This document shows, piece after piece, positions 1-5,566 of a DNA stretch of 5,566 bases (positions within the stretch are counted from its first letter, which is position 1; every line of letters begins with the position of its first letter). The notes below the pieces were generated by a model. The model made no database searches. It saw only the letters and a list, made by a program, of their open reading frames with translations, and had not been told where the DNA came from. Origin of the DNA: UBA8231 sp964512165 (GTDB taxonomy: Bacteria; Latescibacterota; UBA2968; UBA8231); NCBI GenBank assembly GCA_964512165.1, contig CAZEHQ010000271.1, positions 1 to 5,566 on the forward strand, read 5' to 3'. A program made the position numbers and the translations under genes.

Positions 1-4
1 GAAG

Positions 5-48
5 TGTTACCCATCATCCCGGTCTAATCTGTTACCCATCAACCCGGT
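5..48. repeat. Two tandem 19-bp repeats, period 25 bp, possible insertion-sequence end
   Basis: The 19-mer TGTTACCCATCATCCCGGT at 5-23 recurs at 30-48 as TGTTACCCATCAACCCGGT, with one mismatch and a start-to-start distance of 25 bp. Spaced near-identical repeats of this kind are typical of the multiple transposase-binding sites at the ends of IS21- and IS481-like elements, and motifs beginning TGTTACCCAT look familiar to me from such ends. No transposase lies in the window, so the element, if real, would extend to the left of position 1. The second copy ends 4 bases before the stop codon of the VIT-vWA gene. Orientation and exact boundary cannot be fixed. The repeat is directly visible; the IS assignment is an inference. 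Confidence 0.5.
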
Positions 49-52
49 TGCT

Positions 53-2228
53 TCACACCGCCGCCTGCGGCAGGGCCGGTCCCCGCAGCCGCCAGGCCCG
101 CCCCTCGGCGACGACGATCATCTCCTTCTGGAGGGAGGCGAACCTCTTCAGCTCAGCCGGCGTCGAGAGCGCTGCGGTGTATTCCACCACCGGGGCGTCG
201 GGGGTGTACTGGGAGTCGATCCACACGCCATCGCTCAGGTGGAAGTCTCTGTCGAACAGGAGGCGGTGGCAAGCACCTCCTCGATCCCGGTAGTGCTCGA
301 GCCAAGGGCGTCGCCCACCGCCTCGTCGGAGACCCCCCGCGGAAGGGGAAGGGGCTGCTCCACCCGGGTCACCTCGGTGCCGTCGTTGCGCACCACCCGG
401 TCGACGGCGACGAAGGACGTATACGCGGTGAGCAGGTTGTAGGTCAGGCCAAGCTCCATGATGTGGCTCTTCACCCGGGTTTCGTCCGCGAACCCCAGTC
501 CCGCGTAGTCGCCCAGAGTGGCGATGAGCCGGCGCGCCCAGAGATAGCGCAGCGCCGCGTTGGACTCGTCGGGCGCCACCTCGGAGACGTCGATATCGAT
601 GCCGTACTCCCCCTGCCCCGTGTGGCCTCGCAACGACACCGTTCCCTGGCGATCGCCCCGCCACTTCCCGTAGACCAGGACCGGGCGCTCCGCCAGCAGG
701 TCCGGGATGGAGACCGGCTCCACCTCGTAGATCTCGAACCCATCGGCGGTGAAAATCGTCCCCGAGAGGACCGGCGTGCGGATGTACTCCCGGAACCGGT
801 CCGCCGTCTCCTCCGCCTCGGACTCCTCCGTGACGACGAAGGGTTCGCCGGACCCCATGCGCGCCATGCCCTCGATGAGGAAGCGGTTGATGGCGGTACC
901 GATGCCGAAGGCGAAGACGTTCGCATCGCCGAGGTTGTCCCGGATCAGATCGAAGACCTCGGCCTCGGCCTCGATGTAGCCGTCGGTGGCGATCACGATG
1001 GTACGGGACGTCTGCGCGCTTGGCCGGGGCAGCCGCATGGCGCGCAGGAGGGCCGCCCCGAGCCGGGTTCCGCCCCCTCCCTGCTGGATCTGGATGAGTT
1101 CGAGGGCCCGCGCCACGTTCTCCTTTGAGGCGGGGAGGGATTCGGCGGAGAGCACGCCGGAGCCGAAGGCGAAGAGCAGGACGTTGAAGTGATCGGTGGG
1201 ACGGAGCGGCTCGATCAGGTCCTTCAGCAGCGCCTTCGACACCTCGATCGGATAGCCGCTCATCGACCCGGAGACGTCGACGACGAAGATGTACTCCCGC
1301 GGGGGGATCTCCCCCTCCTCGACGCGGTCGGGCGGCTGGCCCATGAAGAGGAAGAAGCTCTCGTTCTCGTCCTCGCCCTCGTAGAGCAGCAGGCCGGATT
1401 CGATCTGGTCGCCCGCCAGCCGGTAGCGCAGGATGTAATCCCGGTCGCCGCCGGTCCCGCCCGGATCGGCCAGCTCGACCAGGGCCCGCCCGGGCTCGGG
1501 GTAGGAGACCTCGATGTCGTGGGAAATCGACGACAGGGACTGGATCGGCACCCCCGCGCTCAGCTCGACGTCGATGTCGAAGCCGTACGTGGCCGGCTCC
1601 CCTTCGCGGGTGTAGGGCGTCGCCACGAACAGGTCCCTGTGGTCGACCTCGGCCAGGGGGATCTCGGAGTACCGCGGCCCGACGACGGTGGGATAGACGA
1701 ACTCGTAATCGCCCTCCGTGGGCACCAGGGTCTCGGTGTATCTCAACTCGACGAGGATCCGGTCCCCCGGCAGGATGTTGCCCAACGTCATCTGGAAGAC
1801 GTTGGGCCGCTGCNNNNNNNNNNCCGCTGCTGCTCCAGGAGCGAGGCCGTGTAGCCCTCTTCGATCGCCTCTTCATACTCCTGCCGCGCCTCCTCCCGTT
1901 CCCTGATCTCGGCGGTGACGACCCGCTCGCCGATGGTCATCTCCATCCCGTACACGGCCGCCTGCGTCGAGGCGGGGAAGACGTAGGTCGCCTCCAGGGG
2001 CTTGCCGCCTTCGTTGGCGTACTCCTGGCGGATCACCACGTCGGCGATGACCCCCGCGATCCGGACGCTGGCCGAGACCGACTTCATGGGCAACGGGTCC
2101 AGCCCCGGATCGTCAGTCTCGACGAAGAAGAAGGGAGCGAGGGTTTGCTCCGGCTCCGGGAACTCGTCCCCCGAGCTGTGGGAGATGAACAACGCGGGCA
2201 ATAGCAGGCAGAGAATGCGGGTCAGCAT
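53..2228 (-). CDS. Exported VIT and von Willebrand factor A domain protein (scaffold gap and 3' frameshift)
   Basis: Homologue of bacterial inter-alpha-trypsin-inhibitor heavy-chain-like proteins, thought to bind ligands or matrix through a metal site outside the cytoplasm. ATG at 2228 has GGAGG six bases upstream; a longer in-frame start at 2324 has no such support. Residues 1-20 form a signal peptide (Leu-rich core). The VIT domain spans about 45-165, including the SLLEQQRPNVFQM stretch. The vWA domain starts about residue 305 with a complete MIDAS: DVSGS (312-316), Thr382 and ATDG (Asp410). The family-like segment LGLTYNLLTAYTSFVAVD lies at 587-604. Ten Ns interrupt the gene at 1814-1823. 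Near 250-290 the reading frame must slip by -1: the first frame stops at 235, while the second gives a convincing tail (DRDFHLSDGVWIDSQY) ending at 53. Repaired length is about 719 residues. No sortase motif or C-terminal membrane anchor is seen. It could be a recent pseudogene or simply mis-sequenced. Confidence 0.85.
250..290 (-). other. Frameshift zone in the VIT-vWA gene
   Basis: On the minus strand the main frame runs to GIEEVLAT and then becomes a Ser/Thr-rich run ending at a TGA (235-237). The frame one base back continues HRLLFDRDFHLSDGVWID and remains protein-like to the TGA at 53-55. The switch corresponds to one missing base, or two extra bases, in the coding strand. No classical X-XXY-YYZ slippery heptamer was found there, so an indel (sequencing error or mutation) is more likely than programmed frameshifting. 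The exact base cannot be located by eye. Confidence 0.75.
1814..1823. other. 10-N scaffold gap, probably spurious
   Basis: The Ns are flanked on both sides by the same heptamer, CCGCTGC (1807-1813 and 1824-1830). Removing the Ns and one heptamer (17 nt in total) joins the two halves of the VIT-vWA gene in one frame and yields L-E-Q-Q-R-P-N-V-F-Q-M across the join, as expected inside a VIT domain. The placeholder therefore most likely hides a short overlap between contigs and not missing sequence. Confidence 0.8.
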
Positions 2229-2234
2229 GGTGTG

Positions 2235-2239
2235 CCTCC
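2235..2239 (-). promoter_or_regulatory. Ribosome binding site of the VIT-vWA gene
   Basis: Reads GGAGG on the minus strand, six bases before the ATG at 2228. It decides this start over the longer in-frame ATG at 2324, whose extra 32 residues are Arg/Pro/Ala-rich and would bury the signal peptide. Confidence 0.75.
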
Positions 2240-2370
2240 AGGCAGTCGCGGAGACGGCCGCTGCGACCGTGCCGCATGTGGCGGGCCGGCATGGCCCCGA
2301 TACCCTGCCTGGGAAGGGACGCAAGAAGCGTGCCCCCAGGTTCTCACCGCGTCATTTCTCGACATGCCCT

Positions 2371-2430
2371 TCCAGTTTCCTGGACAACCAGTCCCTCACA
2401 GGCCGGACTCGTCCGGTTTCCCGGACTGGT
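2371..2430. other. Cluster of nested inverted repeats between the VOC and VIT-vWA genes
   Basis: The 229-nt gap at 2229-2457 contains no gene that I can support. Within it, ACCAGTCC (2387-2394) pairs perfectly with GGACTGGT (2423-2430). The loop between them contains a second hairpin, CCGGA-CTCG-TCCGG (2403-2416). A third small hairpin, TCCAG-TTTC-CTGGA, lies alongside at 2371-2384. Transcription arriving from the VOC gene would make a branched stem-loop. There is no T-run after the stems on the minus strand, so this is not a textbook intrinsic terminator. It may be a weak terminator, a processing site, or chance structure in GC-rich DNA. Confidence 0.4.
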
Positions 2431-2457
2431 ACGGCGCGAGCGCACGAAGACTCGTGA

Positions 2458-2841
2458 TCACTCCCGGGACTCGGCACCGGGGTCACTCTGGAACAGGCCC
2501 ATCACGTTGCCCTCCGTGTCGCGGAAATCGGCGAACCAGCCCACCCCGGGGATGGCGGTGCGGGGGGTGACGATGTCGCAGCCGGCGGCGGTGACCTTGG
2601 CCACGTAGGCGTCGAGATCGTCCACGCCGATGACGATGTGGGCGCCGCCGTCGCTCGCCATTCTCTCCCTGGGCGCCAGGGCCCCGCCGATGCCGGGCTC
2701 CTCCTGCGGTCCGGTCTCCTGCAGGTAGTACTCGTGCGGGCCCTCCCACTTGTGGGACTCCCAGCCGAAGACATCGGCGTAGAACCGGTTGGCGCGCTCG
2801 GCGTCGTCGAAGGGCAGCTCGAAGTGCACGATCTTGGGCAT
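2458..2841 (-). CDS. VOC-superfamily (glyoxalase/bleomycin-resistance fold) protein
   Basis: A 127-residue single-domain protein with the beta-alpha-beta-beta-beta repeats of the vicinal oxygen chelate fold. It begins IVHFELPFDDAERANRFYADVFGW (residues 4-27); a second half begins at GAHIVIGVDDLDAYVAKV and ends DTEGNVMGLF. This resembles the COG3324 group, described as related to lactoylglutathione lyase. His6 and His68 sit where family members place metal ligands. The usual C-terminal Glu ligand of metal-dependent glyoxalases (in a GxxIEL context) is Gly115 here, so true glyoxalase activity is doubtful and the substrate is unknown. The start is well supported: GGAGG lies four bases before the ATG. 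It follows the outer-membrane-type gene by 8 nt, and that gene's TAG stop lies within this ribosome binding site, so the two are probably one transcript with coupled translation. No signal peptide; cytoplasmic. Confidence 0.88.
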   Translation of the reverse strand: MPKIVHFELPFDDAERANRFYADVFGWESHKWEGPHEYYLQETGPQEEPGIGGALAPRERMASDGGAHIVIGVDDLDAYVAKVTAAGCDIVTPRTAIPGVGWFADFRDTEGNVMGLFQSDPGAESRE

Positions 2842-2849
2842 GATTCCTC

Positions 2850-3488
2850 CTAGAAGTAGACGATGGCGGTCACCTTGGACACGAAGGCCCTGAGGTAGAG
2901 GTCCCGTTCGATGTACTGTTGCATGTCCACCCTGCCAGAGCGAGGGTCGGATTGACTGCCCTCGCCGAAGCCGTAACGCAGGGACAGCCCGGTCCGGCCG
3001 CCGACGCTGATGCGCTTCAGGGGAAACCAGTCGACCCCCAGACCCACCCCGACGCCCACTTCAATCTTGGAAGAAGAGTACTCCCGCCACGGCTCCTCAC
3101 CGTCACTTCTCAAACCGCTGAAGCCGCCCAGGGCCTGGTAGTAGACATAGGGAGCGATCCCGTTGCGCACGGATCGATAGCGCTTGAAGGTGGGGCGAAG
3201 CTGCAGCCTCAGGCTTTGGTAGCTTTCGTTGCTCAAGCCCGGGTCGTCGTAGTCGTTCTCGGTCAGGCCCAGGGAAAGGCTCGCCTCCAGGCCCACGGCG
3301 GTGTAAGGGGAGTTGACCTTCCACAGGCTGAAGCTGCTGCCCTCACCGGAGCGCAGGTCGAAGCCCAGGGCCCAGGTCCCCCGTTCGGCCAGGGGCCCCT
3401 GGGGAGAGGGGTGGGCCGCGGCGCCCGCGGCACTCCCCAGCAGGGCCATGGCGCCGAGGCGGAAATGGCGGCAGGTCAGAAGTCTCAC
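2850..3488 (-). CDS. Putative outer-membrane beta-barrel protein
   Basis: A 212-residue protein I cannot assign to a named family. It starts with GTG at 3488, preceded by GGAGG six bases upstream. Residues 1-25 form a signal peptide: Arg at 2, 7 and 10, a hydrophobic core LGAMALLGSAAG, and an AAA cleavage site before His26. The mature part is rich in short alternating polar/hydrophobic segments (TWALGFDLRSG, AVGLEASLSLGL, SLRLQLRPTF, KIEVGVGVGLGVDWF, SVGGRTGLSLRYGF), as in transmembrane beta-strands. The last residues, KVTAIVYF, end in Phe with hydrophobics at alternating positions, the usual recognition signal for the BAM assembly complex. About 185 mature residues would suit a small 8- to 10-strand barrel. 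It is the first gene of the leftward unit with the VOC gene, opposite the methyltransferase. The barrel call is an inference from sequence pattern; a periplasmic beta-sandwich is an alternative. Confidence 0.75.
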   Translation of the reverse strand: MRLLTCRHFRLGAMALLGSAAGAAAHPSPQGPLAERGTWALGFDLRSGEGSSFSLWKVNSPYTAVGLEASLSLGLTENDYDDPGLSNESYQSLRLQLRPTFKRYRSVRNGIAPYVYYQALGGFSGLRSDGEEPWREYSSSKIEVGVGVGLGVDWFPLKRISVGGRTGLSLRYGFGEGSQSDPRSGRVDMQQYIERDLYLRAFVSKVTAIVYF

Positions 3489-3494
3489 GATGGG

Positions 3495-3499
3495 CCTCC
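3495..3499 (-). promoter_or_regulatory. Ribosome binding site fixing a GTG start
   Basis: GGAGG on the minus strand, six bases before the GTG at 3488. It supports the non-ATG start of the barrel-like gene, which in turn gives a complete signal peptide. Confidence 0.7.
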
Positions 3500-3606
3500 T
3501 TCGAGCTTGGGCGAGCGCCCTCCCGGAGGAGGCGAAGCGGCCTCGGGGCGCCCTGCAGCTTCAGGGAATGAAGCCTCTCCCTCCCTGTCGGTAGAGGCAC
3601 GGGGGG

Positions 3607-3614
3607 AATATACT
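3607..3614. promoter_or_regulatory. AT-rich promoter-like island between divergent genes
   Basis: The 167-nt divergent region 3489-3655 is GC-rich except for AATATACT. On the plus strand TATACT (3609-3614) matches the sigma-70 -10 box in five of six positions and would serve the methyltransferase. On the minus strand the overlapping TATATT (3612-3607) matches in five of six and would serve the barrel-like gene. No convincing -35 element is found at the right distance for either. The rest of the region holds small inverted repeats, for example GCCTCT (3573-3578) with AGAGGC (3593-3598), of unknown meaning. Confidence 0.35.
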
Positions 3615-3655
3615 CGTCGAGGCCCGAAGGCGTTTCCCCCACCCCGGACATGTAG

Positions 3656-4333
3656 ATGAGCCACTCCGTGCGGCGCCACCTGCGCGTCGAGATCGAAGCC
3701 TACGACCGCACCATCCGCGCCTTCATCCCCGCCTACGAGGAGATGCTGGAGAGGGCCGCCCGCGCCGTTGCGGAGTCGCGCCCGGCAAGGGTGATCGACC
3801 TCGGCGCCGGCACCGGCGCCCTGGCGCAGGCCGTCCTGCAGCGGTGCGAGGGGGCCTCCGTCGAGCTCATCGACGCCGACGCCGAGATGCTCGACCAGGC
3901 CCGGGAGCGGCTCGCGCCCTTCGCGTCGCGGGTCAGCTACTCGGTCCGCCCCTTCCAGGGGCCGCTGCCGGCGTGCGACGCGGTGGTCGCCTCCCTCGCC
4001 CTGCACCACGTCCCCACCCTCGCCGGGAAGCGGGAGATCTTCGGCGCCATCCACGTCGCCCTGCCCCCCGGCGGGGTGTTCGTCAACGCCGACGCCACCA
4101 TGCCCGCCGACCCCGCCGCCCGGCAGGCCGACTACGAGACCTGGGCCGCCCACCTCGTCTCCTGCGGCATCGAGGAACAGCAGGCGTGGCGCCACTTCGA
4201 GGAGTGGTCGGGCGAGGACACTTACTTCCCGCTGGAGGAGGAGCTCGCGGCCCTGGAGGAGGCCGGCTTCGACGCGGTCTGCCTGTGGCGGGCGGTGCCC
4301 CAGGCGGTGGTGAGGGCCGTCAAGCGGCCGTAA
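3656..4333 (+). CDS. Class I SAM-dependent methyltransferase, substrate unknown
   Basis: A 225-residue cytoplasmic protein that would transfer a methyl group from S-adenosylmethionine. Motif I is VIDLGAGTG (46-54), the glycine-rich SAM loop. The acidic residue after strand 2, which binds the ribose, is Asp73 in LIDADAEML. The later core follows with DAVVASLALHHVP (108-120), the usual strand 4 and His-His region, and LPPGGVFVNAD (136-146). An N-terminal helical segment (YDRTIRAFIPAYEEMLERAA) precedes the core and a variable C-terminal region closes it, as in UbiE- or CmoA-like small-molecule or tRNA methyltransferases; I cannot name the substrate. The ATG is immediately preceded by an in-frame TAG (3653-3655), so it is the earliest possible start. 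No clear Shine-Dalgarno is seen, and a GTG at 3668 is an alternative. It is divergent from the barrel gene and 92 nt upstream of the cupin, so co-transcription is possible but not certain. Confidence 0.88.
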   Translation: MSHSVRRHLRVEIEAYDRTIRAFIPAYEEMLERAARAVAESRPARVIDLGAGTGALAQAVLQRCEGASVELIDADAEMLDQARERLAPFASRVSYSVRPFQGPLPACDAVVASLALHHVPTLAGKREIFGAIHVALPPGGVFVNADATMPADPAARQADYETWAAHLVSCGIEEQQAWRHFEEWSGEDTYFPLEEELAALEEAGFDAVCLWRAVPQAVVRAVKRP

Positions 4334-4353
4334 GGCCCGGCAGGACCACCGCC

Positions 4354-4383
4354 TTGACCCTGGCGCCGGCGAGGCGCTTCTAT
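4354..4383 (+). promoter_or_regulatory. Weak promoter or hairpin candidate upstream of the cupin-SDR pair
   Basis: The 92-nt gap between methyltransferase and cupin has TTGACC (4354-4359, five of six with the -35 consensus), followed after 18 bp by TTCTAT (4378-4383, three of six with the -10 consensus). The same stretch also contains GCGCC-GGCGA-GGCGC (4363-4377) followed by TTCTATCT, a short GC hairpin with a poor T-tract. The two readings are alternatives (own promoter, or partial terminator), and neither is strong. Confidence 0.25.
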
Positions 4384-4425
4384 CTCCCGCCGCAAAATCC
4401 CCCCAACCCAGGAGGATCGATCGCC

Positions 4426-4794
4426 ATGGCCACCATGTCCCTTCACAAGTCGGCGGATTGGAAGACCGGCCTGCGCACCTACTTCGAGTACCGCGACCTC
4501 GGCGCCGTCGAGGCCACCAAGGGCAAGCTGCTCGTCCACGTCATCCGCGCCACCGAACCCTGCAGCGGTCCGGGCGGCTATCACTCCCACGATCTCGAGT
4601 TCCAGATGAACTACGTGCTGCGCGGCTGGACCCGGGTCGAGTTCCAGGACATCGGCGAGGTGCGCTTCGAGGCCGGCGACAGCTGGCACCAGGATCCCGG
4701 GACCCCCCACGAGGTGCTGGAGTTCTCCGATGACTTCGAGGTCATCGAGATCTGCATGCCGGCCGAATTCCCCACCAAGGACGAGCAACGCTGA
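4426..4794 (+). CDS. Small single-domain cupin protein
   Basis: A 122-residue protein with one conserved cupin barrel (RmlC-like jelly roll). Motif 1 is GYHSHDLEFQMNYVLRG: the metal-binding pair His53-x-His55 is present, but the position that is normally Glu is Gln60 (H-x4-Q-x6-G). Motif 2 is GDSWHQDPGTPH (84-95) with the expected His95; Asp90 takes the place of the usual first Pro. This gives a likely His/His/Gln/His metal site or a non-catalytic binding site. Cupins of this size act as dioxygenases, isomerases or ligand sensors, and the substrate is not readable. The start is the ATG at 4426, with AGGAGG ending ten bases upstream; a second in-frame ATG at 4435 is less well spaced. It is followed after 14 nt by the SDR gene, and the pair probably works in one small-molecule pathway. 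No signal peptide; cytoplasmic. Confidence 0.87.
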   Translation: MATMSLHKSADWKTGLRTYFEYRDLGAVEATKGKLLVHVIRATEPCSGPGGYHSHDLEFQMNYVLRGWTRVEFQDIGEVRFEAGDSWHQDPGTPHEVLEFSDDFEVIEICMPAEFPTKDEQR

Positions 4795-4798
4795 CCCC

Positions 4799-4804
4799 GG
4801 GGAG
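4799..4804 (+). promoter_or_regulatory. Candidate ribosome binding site for the SDR gene
   Basis: GGGGAG lies between the cupin stop (4792-4794) and the CTG at 4809, leaving four bases before that codon. The spacing is short but usable, and it supports translation starting close to 4809. Confidence 0.4.
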
Positions 4805-4808
4805 AAGA

Positions 4809-5566
4809 CTGGACGGCAGGGTCGCGGCCGTCAGCGGCGGTGCCTCCGGCATCGGCGAAGCCACGGTAAGGCGGTTCGTGGAGGAGGGCGCGCGGGTGGC
4901 CTTTGCCGACCGCGACGGCCCCCGCGGCGCGTGCGTCGCCCGAGAGATCGAGGCCGCCGGCGGGGAGGCGCTGTTCGTGGAGGCCCGCATGGACCACGAG
5001 GCCGAGGCCGCCGCCTTCGTCCGGCGGGCGGCGGATCACTTCGGTGGGCTCGACATCCTCGTGAACAACGCCGCCATCCGTTCCTACAACACCGTGACCG
5101 AAGCCAGCGAGGAGAGCTGGGACACCATCTGGGCGGTGAACGTCAAGGGCTACGCCTTCTGCGCCAAAGCCGCGATCCCCTTCCTGCGGCAGAGCGGCAA
5201 GGGCAGCATCGTCAACATCGCCTCCAACAGCGCCGTGATCGCGAGCCGCAAGGCCGTGCAGTACGACACCACCAAGGCGGCGGTCACGGGCCTGACCCGC
5301 GCCATGGCCCTGGACCATGCCGAAGAAGGGATCCGGGTCAACGCCCTTTGTCCGGGACCGACCTTCACCCCCTTCCACGAGCGGCGAGCCGCCGCGGCCG
5401 GGATGACCCCCGACTCGTTCAAGGAAGAGGTCGGACGCGCCACCATGCTCCAACGGCCGGCCCGGCCCGAGGAGATCGCCGCCTGCGTCCTGTTCCTCGC
5501 TTCCGACGACGCCTCCTTCGTCACCGGCACCTGCCTCTTCGCCGACGGCGGCGAGACCTCCATGGG
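4809..5566 (+). CDS. Short-chain dehydrogenase/reductase (SDR), apparent CTG start, runs off window
   Basis: Classical NAD(P)-dependent oxidoreductase acting on an alcohol or carbonyl group of an unknown substrate. Counting from the CTG, LDGRVAAVSGGASGIG carries the dinucleotide-binding motif with Ser9 for the usual Thr and Gly10, Gly14 and Gly16 in place. Asp34 in AFADRD after strand 2 suggests NAD rather than NADP. LVNNAA (84-89) is the NNAG-type motif. The catalytic tetrad is Asn111, Ser139, Tyr152 and Lys156 (YDTTK), followed by CPGP (181-184) and the C-terminal LFADGGETSM. The 252 codons seen are nearly the whole family length, so only a few residues lie beyond the window. No ATG, GTG or TTG is available in this frame between the upstream stop (4731-4733) and the nucleotide-binding motif; the next GTG, at residue 24, would remove that motif. 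The gene either starts at CTG or carries a sequence error; a single C-to-A change at 4809 would make ATG. Confidence 0.9.
   Translation, partial: MDGRVAAVSGGASGIGEATVRRFVEEGARVAFADRDGPRGACVAREIEAAGGEALFVEARMDHEAEAAAFVRRAADHFGGLDILVNNAAIRSYNTVTEASEESWDTIWAVNVKGYAFCAKAAIPFLRQSGKGSIVNIASNSAVIASRKAVQYDTTKAAVTGLTRAMALDHAEEGIRVNALCPGPTFTPFHERRAAAAGMTPDSFKEEVGRATMLQRPARPEEIAACVLFLASDDASFVTGTCLFADGGETSM

Noticed and set aside
53..300. Marine sortase-target protein identity for the VIT-vWA gene
   Set aside because: The C-terminal tail in either frame lacks an LPxTG-like motif, a hydrophobic segment and a basic end, and no sortase gene is in the window.
463..1128. Plus-strand open frame (221 codons) inside the VIT-vWA gene
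   Set aside because: It is the complement of the vWA coding region with its complete MIDAS motif, and no recognisable domain is seen in this frame.
1189..1854. Plus-strand open frame running through the N gap
   Set aside because: It is antisense to the VIT and vWA domains and passes through undefined bases; an artefact of GC-rich composition.
300..1876. Second long minus-strand frame running upstream beyond the 3' tail of the VIT-vWA gene
   Set aside because: Only its last roughly 70 residues look like protein; upstream it is Arg/Gly/Pro/Ala-rich shadow of the true vWA frame.
2203..2457. Short plus-strand frames across the 2229-2457 intergenic region
   Set aside because: Three frames overlap there, and none has a ribosome binding site, family resemblance or sensible composition.
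3485..4195. Minus-strand open frame (236 codons) opposite the methyltransferase
   Set aside because: Low-complexity Gly/Asp/Val composition typical of an antisense shadow; the plus strand carries clear SAM-binding motifs.
4424..4440. GCCACCATG, resembling a eukaryotic Kozak context, at the cupin start
   Set aside because: Coincidental: a bacterial AGGAGG lies upstream and the whole locus is organised in bacterial fashion.
4611..5453. Long minus-strand open frame (280 codons) opposite the cupin and SDR
   Set aside because: It is antisense to two well-recognised genes, rich in Gly/Val/Asp/His as expected for the complement of GC-rich codons, and shows no family motif.

Overview
The window is about 5.6 kb of GC-rich bacterial chromosome, almost certainly from a metagenomic or draft assembly, because it holds a 10-N scaffold gap inside a gene. 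Two products carry export signals, and one of them ends like an outer-membrane beta-barrel protein (signal peptide, C-terminal Phe). This points to a high-GC Gram-negative-type (diderm) bacterium. The phylum cannot be told from the sequence.

Layout, left to right. (1) Positions 5-48 hold two copies of a 19-bp repeat at a 25-bp period, resembling the terminal repeats of an insertion sequence that would lie outside the window. (2) Three genes read leftwards. The most upstream is a secreted outer-membrane beta-barrel-like protein (2850-3488). A VOC/glyoxalase-fold protein follows only 8 nt after its stop (2458-2841). After a 229-nt intergenic region with nested inverted repeats comes a large exported VIT + von Willebrand factor A protein (53-2228). 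(3) A 167-nt divergent intergenic region has an AT-rich promoter-like island. (4) Three genes read rightwards: a class I SAM-dependent methyltransferase (3656-4333), a small single-domain cupin (4426-4794) and a classical short-chain dehydrogenase/reductase (SDR, 4809 to the window edge, nearly complete). Cupin and SDR are 14 nt apart and very probably co-transcribed.

The most useful results concern reading the sequence correctly. The N gap in the VIT-vWA gene looks like a false gap: the 7 bases on either side are identical, and collapsing them restores one uninterrupted frame. The same gene changes frame near its 3' end. The SDR has no ATG, GTG or TTG start that keeps its nucleotide-binding motif, so it either uses a CTG start or the sequence is wrong there; automatic gene callers would probably miss or truncate it.

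Functionally, the cupin-SDR pair suggests small-molecule oxidation/reduction, and the left cluster is envelope-related. I see no CRISPR array, phage module, toxin-antitoxin pair, RNA gene or clear new system. All six proteins belong to recognisable families.
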